Source: Deltaproteobacteria bacterium (GTDB lineage Bacteria; Desulfobacterota; Dissulfuribacteria; Dissulfuribacterales; S140-46). From it: a stretch of DNA of 13,497 nucleotides. How positions within the stretch are numbered: position 1 is the first letter of the stretch; every line of letters starts with the position of its first letter. Location of the stretch: positions 1 to 13,497 of the forward strand of contig WFVQ01000210.1 of assembly GCA_015491585.1 (NCBI GenBank), written 5' to 3'. Below the pieces are notes generated by a model. That model was not told the origin of the DNA, made no database searches, and saw only the letters and a program-made list of their open reading frames with translations. Made by a program: the position numbers and the translations under genes. Below, piece after piece: positions 1-6,809 of this stretch.

Positions 1-73
1 ATCGTAGGGAAAGTTTTTTTGATAGCCGTTTTCGACAAAAGCCAGCGATACTCGACAATAGTGTCGAACGGCA
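1..73. repeat. Inverted and direct TCGACA repeats downstream of the symporter gene
   Basis: This short stretch follows the stop codon of the minus-strand symporter gene. TCGACAA occurs as a direct repeat at 32-38 and 52-58, exactly 20 bases apart. An inverted copy, TGTCGA, lies at 62-67, so 52-67 is a perfect 6-bp hairpin with a 4-base loop. A larger pairing, 25-37 with 62-72, gives an 11-bp stem with a 2-base bulge. The T7 tract at 14-20 is on the plus strand, so it cannot serve as the U-tract of a terminator for the minus-strand symporter. The function is unknown: it may be an operator, a structured 3' end, or chance. Confidence 0.3.
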
Positions 74-1333
74 TCAGTCCGTGTGTCTGGAGACCACTAT
101 GGCGCCAACGGAGTCGCTGAACACGTTTACCGCGGTGCGTAGCATATCCAGAAAACGGTCCACCGGAAGGATTACGGCCATAGCTTCCACGGGCAGGCCC
201 ACGGCCTTCAGTATTATGGCTATTGCAACCAGGCTTGCGGCTGGGATTCCCGCTACCCCTATGGAGGTGAGAAGGGCGGTCCAGACCACGATGAACTGTT
301 CCAGAACGCCCATGTGATGCCCCATGACCTGGGCGATGAAGAGTGCGGAAACGCACTCGTACAGGGCGGTGCCGTCCATGTTGATGGTGGCGCCCAAGGG
401 GACCACGAATCCTATTGTCTTTTTGTCGATGTCCCCTCTGGTCTCGAGGCATTCCATAGTCACCGGCAGGGTGGCCGAGGAACTAGCGGTGGAGAAGGCG
501 GTGGCCAGGGCAGGGGCCATGATCTTGAGGTGTTTAAGCGGGTTTTTGCCGGTTACACGCCTTATGACAACCATCAAGGTGATTCCGGCGTGTACTGCCA
601 GCCCTGCCACCACTGTGATGGCGAAGAGGCCAAGTGTTTTGAACAGGTTGATGGTGTTGGACGCACCAGCATCCGCCACCACCTTGGCTACCAGGCACAT
701 GACTCCCAAAGGCGCGAACCGCATCACCACCGCGGTTATGGAGATCATAATCTCGTGGACGCCGGCCGCCAGCCGCTGAAGGACCGGTGCAACATCCTCG
801 CTGGCGCGTGGTATGAAATAGCCGAAGAGCAGGCTGAAGGTTATGATGCCCAGCATCTGGCCGTCGGCGGCGGCCTTCACGATGTTGGGCGGCACCATAT
901 CGAGGAAGACGTGGAGTATGGCGCCGAACCCGGAATTTCCGACCCTCTCCGCCACCTCGCGCGCCCCGTCGCCGTGCAGCCTAGACGAGATGGCCGCAGC
1001 CAGTTCCGGTCCCGCGTTGCCGCCTGGGGCCAGGAGATTTACTATTACCAGGCCGGTTATCACGGCCGATAGGCTCGTGGCCAGGTAGTAGAATATAGTT
1101 TTCAGCCCAAGGGTTCCGATCCCCCTGGCGCCGCCGATCTCGGCCATGCCGGCTATCAGCGATGAGGCCACCAGGGGCACAATTATCATCTTCAGGGCAT
1201 TGAGAAAGATGGTGCCGAAGAAGGAGTATACGTCCGTGAGAAGGCCGGGCCACATCCCGGGCAGCTCCGGCGCCACAAGCCCGGCCAGCACTCCCAATAT
1301 CAGGGCCGTTATCATCTTGCGGGCGTCGGCCAT
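74..1333 (-). CDS. Dicarboxylate/amino acid:cation symporter (DAACS family, GltP/DctA-like)
   Basis: Inner-membrane secondary transporter of 419 residues that should import glutamate/aspartate or C4-dicarboxylates with Na+ or H+. Family hallmarks are visible in order: the serine-rich re-entrant loop SSSATLP at 284-290, the cation-binding NMDGT motif at 318-322, a second hairpin-loop region around 357-368, and DRFLDMLRT at 392-400 followed by N403 and D407. D396 and R399 correspond to the GltPh residues that bind the substrate amino group and side-chain carboxylate. The arginine favours acidic substrates over neutral ones. Several hydrophobic helices span the protein and the length is normal. 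The start lies 8 bases after the mtaB stop and has no strong Shine-Dalgarno sequence, suggesting translational coupling. I cannot separate GltP from DctA by eye, so no symbol is given. Confidence 0.93.
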   Translation of the reverse strand: MADARKMITALILGVLAGLVAPELPGMWPGLLTDVYSFFGTIFLNALKMIIVPLVASSLIAGMAEIGGARGIGTLGLKTIFYYLATSLSAVITGLVIVNLLAPGGNAGPELAAAISSRLHGDGAREVAERVGNSGFGAILHVFLDMVPPNIVKAAADGQMLGIITFSLLFGYFIPRASEDVAPVLQRLAAGVHEIMISITAVVMRFAPLGVMCLVAKVVADAGASNTINLFKTLGLFAITVVAGLAVHAGITLMVVIRRVTGKNPLKHLKIMAPALATAFSTASSSATLPVTMECLETRGDIDKKTIGFVVPLGATINMDGTALYECVSALFIAQVMGHHMGVLEQFIVVWTALLTSIGVAGIPAASLVAIAIILKAVGLPVEAMAVILPVDRFLDMLRTAVNVFSDSVGAIVVSRHTD

Positions 1334-1341
1334 GTCGCTGT

Positions 1342-2670
1342 TCAGACCAGCTCGCCTTTCATGAGGATCTGTTCCCTCCCCGACCTCTCCTGGAGGGTGA
1401 ATGGCCCATCAAGGCGCACCTCTACAAGACGGTTGGGCTGCAATCCAGAGGCGCCTACAGGAACCGCCACCTCCAGGTAGTTCCCTGTGTGTCCCAGCCA
1501 GGCCCCCTTTCTCCGGTCCATGCGCTCCACAAGGAGCTCTGCGGTGGCACCCGCCTGGCTGGCGCAGAAAGCGAGGCGCTTCTCCCGTCCCAGCCGGTTC
1601 AGAAGTCCCACCCTCCTGGATTTCTCCCGTTTGTTTACCGTCTCCCTCATGGCCGCGGCAAGGGTGCCCGGCCTGCTGGAGTAGGGAAAGGCGTGGAGAT
1701 AGGTTATGGGAGCCTGCTCCAGCACCGTCATGGTATCAGAGAATTCCTTCTCTCCCTCTCCAGGGAAGCCAGCCATAACGTCTGTGCCCACGGCGGCATC
1801 TGGCATCATCTCTCTGATCTTATGGGCCAGGGCGATGAATTCCTGTGGGCCGTATCTCCTGTTCATGCGCCTCAATACGGCGGAGGATCCGCTTTGGAGA
1901 GGTATGTGCCAGTGACGACAGAAGTTGGAGGTCTCCACGGCCCAGGACAGCATCTCGTCGGTGCACTCGGTGGGCTCTATGGAGCTTAGCCTGAACCTTA
2001 TCTCTGGGAACATGGAGCAGAGGCGCTGTAGCAAGAGGAAGATGGAGGAAGGGGGATCGAGATCGCGTCCGTAGGCGCCGACGTGGATCCCTGTCACCAC
2101 CACCTCCTTGACCCCTGTATCAGCAAAGGAGGCCACCTGTTCCAAGATCTTCTCCTCGGCCACGCTCCTGCTCCGTCCCCTGGCGTAAGGAACGATGCAG
2201 TAGGAGCAGAAGCTGTTGCAGCCGTCCTGCACTTTGAGAAAGGCGCGGGTCCTGTCCAAGGGGGAGGAGATGAAGAGGGGCACAGGCTCTTTGAGTCTCA
2301 TTATGTCTCCTGCAAAGATGGAGATGCAGTCGCGCCTATCCGAGAAAAACTCCCCGAATTTATGTTTCTGGTCGTTGCCTATCATGCACACCGGCGGACC
2401 TACCCGCTCCATTATGTAGCCCGCCTGCACCTGGACCAGGCATCCGGTGGCCACCAGTTTGGCATGAGAGACCCTGCGTCGAAAACGTCTGAGTGCTTGA
2501 CAGGATTGATATGCGGCCTTGGCAGTGACAGCGCAGGTGTTGACGATGTAGACGTCGGCCTCCTGTCTGGGAGAGACCAGCTCTGCGCCTCTGCTGCTCA
2601 GTTGCTCGGCTATGGCCTGGGATTCATACTGGTTCACCTTGCATCCCAGGGTGTAAATGGCTACGCGCAT
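1342..2670 (-). CDS. mtaB: tRNA (N6-L-threonylcarbamoyladenosine(37)-C2)-methylthiotransferase MtaB
   Basis: Cytosolic radical-SAM enzyme, 442 residues, that converts t6A37 to ms2t6A37 in tRNAs reading ANN codons. The N-terminal UPF0004 domain has the three cysteines that bind the auxiliary [4Fe-4S] cluster: C10 (in TLGCKVNQYES), C46 (in NTCAVTAKA) and C77 (in ATGCLVQ). The radical-SAM motif CNSFCSYC supplies C151, C155 and C158. A TRAM-type RNA-binding domain occupies roughly 375-440. The opening motif and overall length fit MtaB rather than MiaB or RimO, although the three are close relatives. GGAGG lies 6 bases before the ATG. The gene follows mnmA after 126 bases and is 8 bases from the symporter gene, with which it is probably cotranscribed. 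Confidence 0.93.
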   Translation of the reverse strand: MRVAIYTLGCKVNQYESQAIAEQLSSRGAELVSPRQEADVYIVNTCAVTAKAAYQSCQALRRFRRRVSHAKLVATGCLVQVQAGYIMERVGPPVCMIGNDQKHKFGEFFSDRRDCISIFAGDIMRLKEPVPLFISSPLDRTRAFLKVQDGCNSFCSYCIVPYARGRSRSVAEEKILEQVASFADTGVKEVVVTGIHVGAYGRDLDPPSSIFLLLQRLCSMFPEIRFRLSSIEPTECTDEMLSWAVETSNFCRHWHIPLQSGSSAVLRRMNRRYGPQEFIALAHKIREMMPDAAVGTDVMAGFPGEGEKEFSDTMTVLEQAPITYLHAFPYSSRPGTLAAAMRETVNKREKSRRVGLLNRLGREKRLAFCASQAGATAELLVERMDRRKGAWLGHTGNYLEVAVPVGASGLQPNRLVEVRLDGPFTLQERSGREQILMKGELV

Positions 2671-2796
2671 CTCTATCCTCCGCCGGGCAGTCTATCATCC
2701 CTGGTGAAAAGAGCAATTGGATCATAGGGGGCCCCTTTCAGGGTTATAATGGCCAGCGGGGATATCGGCCGCCAGCGCAGAGCCCGGAGAGGCTGA
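2671..2796. other. mnmA-mtaB intergenic region
   Basis: This 126-base gap contains only the mtaB Shine-Dalgarno site (GGAGG at 2677-2681 on the minus strand) that I can support. A GGGGCCCC palindrome lies next to a small CCCT/AGGG hairpin at about 2727-2743. There is no U-tract on the minus strand, so it is not a convincing mnmA terminator. A promoter for mtaB would be expected here, but I found no well-spaced -35/-10 pair. Confidence 0.3.
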
Positions 2797-3858
2797 TCAC
2801 CCTTTTTCTATCTCTCCTCCTCCCAGTACTGTCTCTCCTTTGTAGAAGACCGCAAACTGTCCAGGTGTCACCGCGCGCTGAGGAGTGTCGAACTGGACGA
2901 CTACCCCTTTCTCTTCTCCTGGCAGGAGGAGTGCTTCGGCCCCTGGATGGCGGTACCTGATCTTGACCGTGCACCGGAGTCCAGAGCCGATGTCGGTCTG
3001 GACCAGCCACCTTGGCGCCGGAACACGAAGGGTCGAAGAGCACAGCTCCCCAGCCTTGCCTACTATCACTCGGTTGGAGCCCGCATCAACCCCTAACACA
3101 TAGTAGGGCGTGGAATCCGGAATCCCTATGCCGCGGCGCTGTCCCACGGTATAGCGGTAGAATCCATCATGTATCCCGATAACCCGTCCATCAGAGGTCA
3201 CTATCTCACCGCGGCCCGGCAGATCGTTCCGTTGAGTGCGGAGGAATTCCCAATATGGACCTGAAAGGAAACAGACTTCCTGGCTCTCGTCCTGGACCAG
3301 GGAGCCGATCCCGATTTGCTCCCCCAGCTTCCTGACTCCGCTCTTGGTGAGCCTGCCAAGGGGAAATAGGATCCTCTCCAGCCAATGGGCCTCAAGCCCA
3401 AAGAGGAAGTATGACTGGTCTTTCCTGGGGTCCAGCCCCTTCTTCAAGAGCCAGCCGCCGCATCCCCTCTCTATGATGGCATAGTGACCGGTGGCCACAT
3501 GGCCCAGGCCCAGCTCATTGGCAAAGCGCAACAGTTCATGGAACTTCACCGAGGGGTTGCATACAGCGCATGGATTAGGGGTGAGTCCTGAGAGGTACGC
3601 CTCGGTGAAGTAGGATACCACTCTTTCTCTGAATCGCGCCCTCACATCAAGTAGATGGAATGGGACCTCAAGGATCGCTGACACCTTGCGGGCATGGGCC
3701 GCGGCCTGGTCTCCGGCATCCCCTTCCAGCATTCTGAGATGGAGAGAGTGGACCCGCCAGCCCGCCTCCTTGAGCAGGTGCACGGCAACCGCGCTGTCCA
3801 CCCCGCCGCTTACAGCCACCAGGATCGAACGGCCTCTGCCTGGTGTGATGGTTCCCAT
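2797..3858 (-). CDS. mnmA: tRNA-specific 2-thiouridylase MnmA
   Basis: Cytosolic enzyme of 353 residues that installs the 2-thio group on wobble uridine 34 of the Lys, Glu and Gln tRNAs. It activates U34 with ATP and takes sulfur from a cysteine-desulfurase relay. The N-terminal PP-loop SGGVDS spans 17-22. The catalytic pair is C100 (in NPCAVCN) and C196 (in SQEVCFL), matching E. coli C102 and C199. ATGHYA, DQSYFLF and GQRRGIGI are further family motifs, followed by the C-terminal beta-barrel. Position 97 is cysteine where the E. coli enzyme has aspartate, making a CxxC that could hold an Fe-S cluster. The ATG has only a weak AGAG upstream. The gene is divergent from the SPFH gene and lies upstream of mtaB, another tRNA sulfur-modification gene. 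Confidence 0.96.
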   Translation of the reverse strand: MGTITPGRGRSILVAVSGGVDSAVAVHLLKEAGWRVHSLHLRMLEGDAGDQAAAHARKVSAILEVPFHLLDVRARFRERVVSYFTEAYLSGLTPNPCAVCNPSVKFHELLRFANELGLGHVATGHYAIIERGCGGWLLKKGLDPRKDQSYFLFGLEAHWLERILFPLGRLTKSGVRKLGEQIGIGSLVQDESQEVCFLSGPYWEFLRTQRNDLPGRGEIVTSDGRVIGIHDGFYRYTVGQRRGIGIPDSTPYYVLGVDAGSNRVIVGKAGELCSSTLRVPAPRWLVQTDIGSGLRCTVKIRYRHPGAEALLLPGEEKGVVVQFDTPQRAVTPGQFAVFYKGETVLGGGEIEKG

Positions 3859-3928
3859 GCGGCTCTTTTACCACTAATATGGATGTATCACCAGGGCCTG
3901 CCACAGGGCCGCGAAAGGAGATGGCCAT
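3859..3928. promoter_or_regulatory. Divergent intergenic region between mnmA and the SPFH gene
   Basis: These 70 bases separate two divergently read genes, so promoters for both are expected here or slightly inside the coding regions. What I see directly is a strong Shine-Dalgarno AAAGGAG at 3914-3920 for the plus-strand gene. Just before it is a short GGCC...GGCC hairpin at about 3895-3910. No -35/-10 pair with correct spacing was convincing in either direction, so the promoter role is inferred from gene layout only. Confidence 0.4.
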
Positions 3929-5068
3929 ATGGGAAGCAACAACCTGATCTTCCTCGAGGTGATAGAGTGGTTCGACGAGACCGGTAAAGAGCTGGTTCAC
4001 AGGGTTCCTGAGGCCGGGTCCGGTGAGATCAAGTACGGGGCCCAACTCATAGTGCGTGAGAGCCAGGCCGGGATCCTGTTTTATCATGGCAAGGCCTGCG
4101 ATGCGTTCGGGCCTGGGCGCCATACACTGCATACGGCCAATCTCCCCATCCTGAACAAGCTGCTATCTATTCCCTGGGCAATGACCAGTCCCCTCAGGGC
4201 CGAGGTCTATTTCGCCAACCTGAAGATCTTTACCAATCTCAAGTGGGGCACCAGGGAGCCGGTTGCCTTCAGGGACAGGGAACTCGGCCTTGTCAGGCTG
4301 AGGGCGCACGGGGTCTTCAACATCCAGGTGGTACAGCCTGTGCTGTTCGTGAACACCATGGTGGGAACAATGGGGCGATATACCACCGATTCCATAGAAG
4401 AGTACCTTCGGGCGGTCATTGTATCCCGTTTCAACGACCATCTCGGAGAGCACCTGGAGACGGTCATGGACCTTCCGGGCAGGTTCGAGGAGTTGTCGGA
4501 AGGATTGAAGGAGAGGCTGAAAGAAGACTTCCTGGGCTTCGGACTCTCTCTACACGACCTTTACATCACCTCCATCTCTCCACCTCCAGAGGTGCAGCAG
4601 GCGATAGATGCCCGGGGAAGCATAGGGCTCATAGAGGATATGAACAAATATATGCAGCTCAAGGCGGCGAATGCGATGGAAAAGGCCGCTACTGCCGGAG
4701 GCGATTCAGGGGCCGGCCTGGCCGTTGGAATGGGCTTCATGATGCCGGCGATGTTCGCAGGGGCGCTGGGGATGGGACATGGGGGCAGGAAAGGGGAGGC
4801 GGATAGGCCGGTAGAGAGGGTGAAGTGTCCGGATTGCGGTTTCGACATCCCATCCGATGCCAAGTTTTGTCCTTATTGTGGCCATCAGCAGGTGGTCATG
4901 GGAAAATGCCCTGACTGTGGCAAGAATCTTCCTCCTAACGCCAAGTTCTGCCCAAGGTGCGGCCGTCCTGTAGGAGAGGCACCTGCGCCGGCCATCTGTC
5001 CCTCTTGCAGGGCAGAGAACCTGCCAGGCTCTCTGTTTTGCAACCAGTGCGGCCTGAAGCTGAGATGA
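3929..5068 (+). CDS. SPFH/Band-7 domain protein of the YdjI ('virion core protein') family with three zinc ribbons
   Basis: Protein of 379 residues. Residues about 15-240 form an SPFH domain with signatures typical of YdjI-type proteins: AQLIVRESQAGILFY, FGPGRHTLHTANLPIL and KWGTREP. A Gly/Met-rich linker spans about 250-290. Three CxxC-x10-13-CxxC zinc ribbons follow: C300/C303/C314/C317, C327/C330/C341/C344 and C357/C360/C371/C374. There is no signal peptide or clear transmembrane helix, so it is probably a cytosolic scaffold that attaches to membranes peripherally. B. subtilis YdjI is reported to link the membrane-stress protein PspA to the membrane; no PspA homologue lies in this window. 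AAAGGAG sits 8 bases before the ATG. It is the first gene of a plus-strand cassette, 3 bases ahead of the next gene. Family assignment is firm; the function is inferred. Confidence 0.9.
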   Translation: MGSNNLIFLEVIEWFDETGKELVHRVPEAGSGEIKYGAQLIVRESQAGILFYHGKACDAFGPGRHTLHTANLPILNKLLSIPWAMTSPLRAEVYFANLKIFTNLKWGTREPVAFRDRELGLVRLRAHGVFNIQVVQPVLFVNTMVGTMGRYTTDSIEEYLRAVIVSRFNDHLGEHLETVMDLPGRFEELSEGLKERLKEDFLGFGLSLHDLYITSISPPPEVQQAIDARGSIGLIEDMNKYMQLKAANAMEKAATAGGDSGAGLAVGMGFMMPAMFAGALGMGHGGRKGEADRPVERVKCPDCGFDIPSDAKFCPYCGHQQVVMGKCPDCGKNLPPNAKFCPRCGRPVGEAPAPAICPSCRAENLPGSLFCNQCGLKLR

Positions 5069-5071
5069 TCC

Positions 5072-6310
5072 ATGAGGCTGAGCGCCACTCATGCATGTCC
5101 CCAGTGCGGCGGGCAGGTGGAGTTGCATGAGACATCGCGGATGATCCAGTGCGGCTTCTGCGGTGTGAAGAACCTGGTCATACCCCGTGGCTGCTTCAGG
5201 TTTTTCCTGCCTGTCAGACAAGGCGTGGGGGAGCGGCGCGGCCCCGTATTCTATGTCCCGTACTTCAGGTTCAGGGGGACCGTTTTCTCATGCGATACCA
5301 ACGGGGTGAAACATGGAGTGGTGGATGTAACCAGGCTGGGCCTGGAAGCATCGGGGCTTCCCCCTTCCCTCGGCATGCGGCCCCAGGCCATGCCTCTCTC
5401 ATTCACTCCTTTTGATGCCTCCTCCTCCGTGGTGAGGCCGGGTGTGAAGGCCTCCAGGATACTCGAGGCAGTGGTCAGGGTCGGCCCTTCCCCGGGCGGA
5501 AAGGTCTATCACAGGAGCTTCATCGGAGAGTCCGTGAGCCTGGTCTATCTCCCGTTGCGGGCCAAAGAGGGCAAGATCCGCGATGCGGTGACAGACGAGT
5601 CCCTCTCAGCGCAGCCAGACCTGCTGGATTCTATAGGCGCAGTGGATGGCAGGGACAGCGGGTGGCTCACCTTTAGACCGGCCATATGTCCTGCGTGCGG
5701 CTGGGACCTTGAAGGTTCCGGCCGGAGCGTCGTACAGTTCTGCCGCAATTGCGGCAGCTCGTGGTGTTCGTCTGCAAGGGGATTCACCAGGGTTCAGGCC
5801 GTGGTGTATGGCAGGGCAGGGGAGGGAGACCGCCTCCTCCCTTTCTGGAGGATAGGTATCAGGGAGGATAGCGGAGTAGTCGAGTCCTTCGCCGACTTCT
5901 TGCGGCTTATCCGCCATCCCATTGTGGTGCTCCGGGATATGGAGCATATGCCTTTCTTCCTCTGGACCCCGGCATTTCAAGTGAAACCCAAGACTTTTCT
6001 CAGGCTGGCCGCAACAGTCACGCTGGCCCAGGGGAAGATGGCCCCTGGAAACGGAGAGATGGAGTTCTCTCCGGGGCTTCAACATCCCACCCTCGGTTCC
6101 CACGAGGCGTTTCAGTGCCTGAAGTCGCTCATCGCCTTCATCGCGGCCGCGAGGGAGGAGGTGGTTCCCCTTCTTCCAAGGCTCAGGTTCAGGAAACGTT
6201 CAGTGGAGCTGGTCTTTCTTTCCTTTTCGCGCCTGGGAGCCGATCTGGTGAACGGAGAGACTGGGGCGGCAGTGAATGAGAACCTCCTGAGATTGTTCCA
6301 CGCCGGATGA
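5072..6310 (+). CDS. Uncharacterised protein with two zinc ribbons, partner of the SPFH protein
   Basis: Protein of 412 residues that I do not recognise as a named family. A TFIIB-like zinc ribbon at the N-terminus has C9/C12 and C27/C30 around short strands. A second ribbon in the middle has C206/C209 and C224/C227, with an extra C232 just after it. The rest looks like mixed alpha/beta sequence with many aromatic residues (for example PVFYVPYFRFRG near 58-69 and HMPFFLWTPAF near 292-302). No signal peptide or convincing transmembrane segment is visible, so a cytosolic location is likely. It begins 3 bases after the SPFH stop codon with only a weak Shine-Dalgarno sequence, implying translational coupling and a shared job. 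The SPFH protein also carries zinc ribbons, so the two may interact, but this is inference. Confidence 0.8.
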   Translation: MRLSATHACPQCGGQVELHETSRMIQCGFCGVKNLVIPRGCFRFFLPVRQGVGERRGPVFYVPYFRFRGTVFSCDTNGVKHGVVDVTRLGLEASGLPPSLGMRPQAMPLSFTPFDASSSVVRPGVKASRILEAVVRVGPSPGGKVYHRSFIGESVSLVYLPLRAKEGKIRDAVTDESLSAQPDLLDSIGAVDGRDSGWLTFRPAICPACGWDLEGSGRSVVQFCRNCGSSWCSSARGFTRVQAVVYGRAGEGDRLLPFWRIGIREDSGVVESFADFLRLIRHPIVVLRDMEHMPFFLWTPAFQVKPKTFLRLAATVTLAQGKMAPGNGEMEFSPGLQHPTLGSHEAFQCLKSLIAFIAAAREEVVPLLPRLRFRKRSVELVFLSFSRLGADLVNGETGAAVNENLLRLFHAG

Positions 6311-6321
6311 TATAGACCCGA

Positions 6322-6336
6322 AGCACCACATGTGCT
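6322..6336. repeat. Small inverted repeat before the lipoprotein gene
   Basis: AGCAC (6322-6326) and GTGCT (6332-6336) form a 5-bp stem around a 5-base loop, within the 69-base gap between the zinc-ribbon gene and the putative lipoprotein gene. There is no U-tract, so it is not a terminator. It could be a small operator or an mRNA processing hairpin, but it is short enough to be chance. Confidence 0.25.
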
Positions 6337-6379
6337 AAGAAATTGCGCTGCTCGGCGAAAAAGATTGGAGGTGTTTGCG

Positions 6380-6712
6380 ATGAGACTGGCGGTTCCGGTG
6401 AGAATATTGCTGTTTCCGATATTGCTTCTCGTACCAGGATGTGGCGGCAGTGAGCCCGGCCCCGATGTCACCTATGCTGACGGTGGCAAGACAGCGATAG
6501 TAGAGCTGGAGGGCAAACGCTATGAACTACGGTGTGGCGGGGAGAATCCGCCTGTGCCCTTCACCTATTCCTTCGAGGACGACTGCGAGATAAACATAGT
6601 GTACCAAGGCAGGGTATACGACTTCGATTCCCCTTACGACACGGAGAAGTTGTTCAAGTTCAAGCAAAAGAAGAGAAAAAAGCGGTCGTACAGGAAGAAA
6701 AGGAGGAGATAA
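6380..6712 (+). CDS. Small putative lipoprotein with a polybasic C-terminal tail
   Basis: Predicted 110-residue exported protein of unknown function. The start is set by GGAGG at 6367-6371, 8 bases before the ATG; the same frame is open further upstream but without such a site. Residues 1-20 form a signal peptide (R2/R8, then a hydrophobic core), ending in a lipobox-like V18-P19-G20-C21. Proline at the -2 position is unusual, so lipidation is likely but not certain. The mature part has two more cysteines about 17 residues apart that could form a disulfide. The last 20 residues are almost all Lys/Arg, with 12 basic residues in the final 15. Such a tail could bind acidic lipids, LPS, peptidoglycan polymers or nucleic acid. 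It lies 69 bases after the zinc-ribbon gene and may belong to the SPFH cassette. Confidence 0.75.
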   Translation: MRLAVPVRILLFPILLLVPGCGGSEPGPDVTYADGGKTAIVELEGKRYELRCGGENPPVPFTYSFEDDCEINIVYQGRVYDFDSPYDTEKLFKFKQKKRKKRSYRKKRRR

Positions 6713-6737
6713 TCATCGTTATCCAGCATGCGGTCCT

Positions 6738-6785
6738 GGGGCGATCGGAGGGATGCCCTGCCCATGCGGCGTACCGCCCCCTTTT
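6738..6785 (+). terminator. Possible weak terminator between the cassette and trpA
   Basis: GGGGCG (6738-6743) can pair with CGCCCC (6775-6780), and CTTTTC follows at 6781-6786. Two smaller hairpins (AGGG/CCCT at 6749-6759 and GCGG/CCGC at 666-69 within this block, i.e. 6766-6777) overlap or nest in the loop. The outer stem is short, the loop is long and the T-tract is only four bases, so this is a weak candidate. The position, just after the plus-strand cassette and facing the converging trpA gene, is where a terminator is expected. The rest of the 97-base gap (6713-6809) shows nothing else. Confidence 0.3.
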
Positions 6786-6809
6786 CTCCCCAATATGGTC
6801 AGTATCCCA

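Noticed and set aside
314..1072. 252-codon plus-strand ORF opposite the symporter gene
   Set aside because: Shadow of the DAACS symporter, which carries every family motif; the antisense product shows none and has no Shine-Dalgarno support.
2083..2727. 214-codon plus-strand ORF opposite mtaB
   Set aside because: Antisense to a clear radical-SAM gene; no motif or ribosome-binding site supports it.
2745..2750. Perfect TATAAT on the plus strand between mnmA and mtaB
   Set aside because: No -35 element lies 16-18 bases upstream (the nearest candidate, TTGGAT at 2717, is 22 bases away). A plus-strand promoter here would only read antisense to mnmA.
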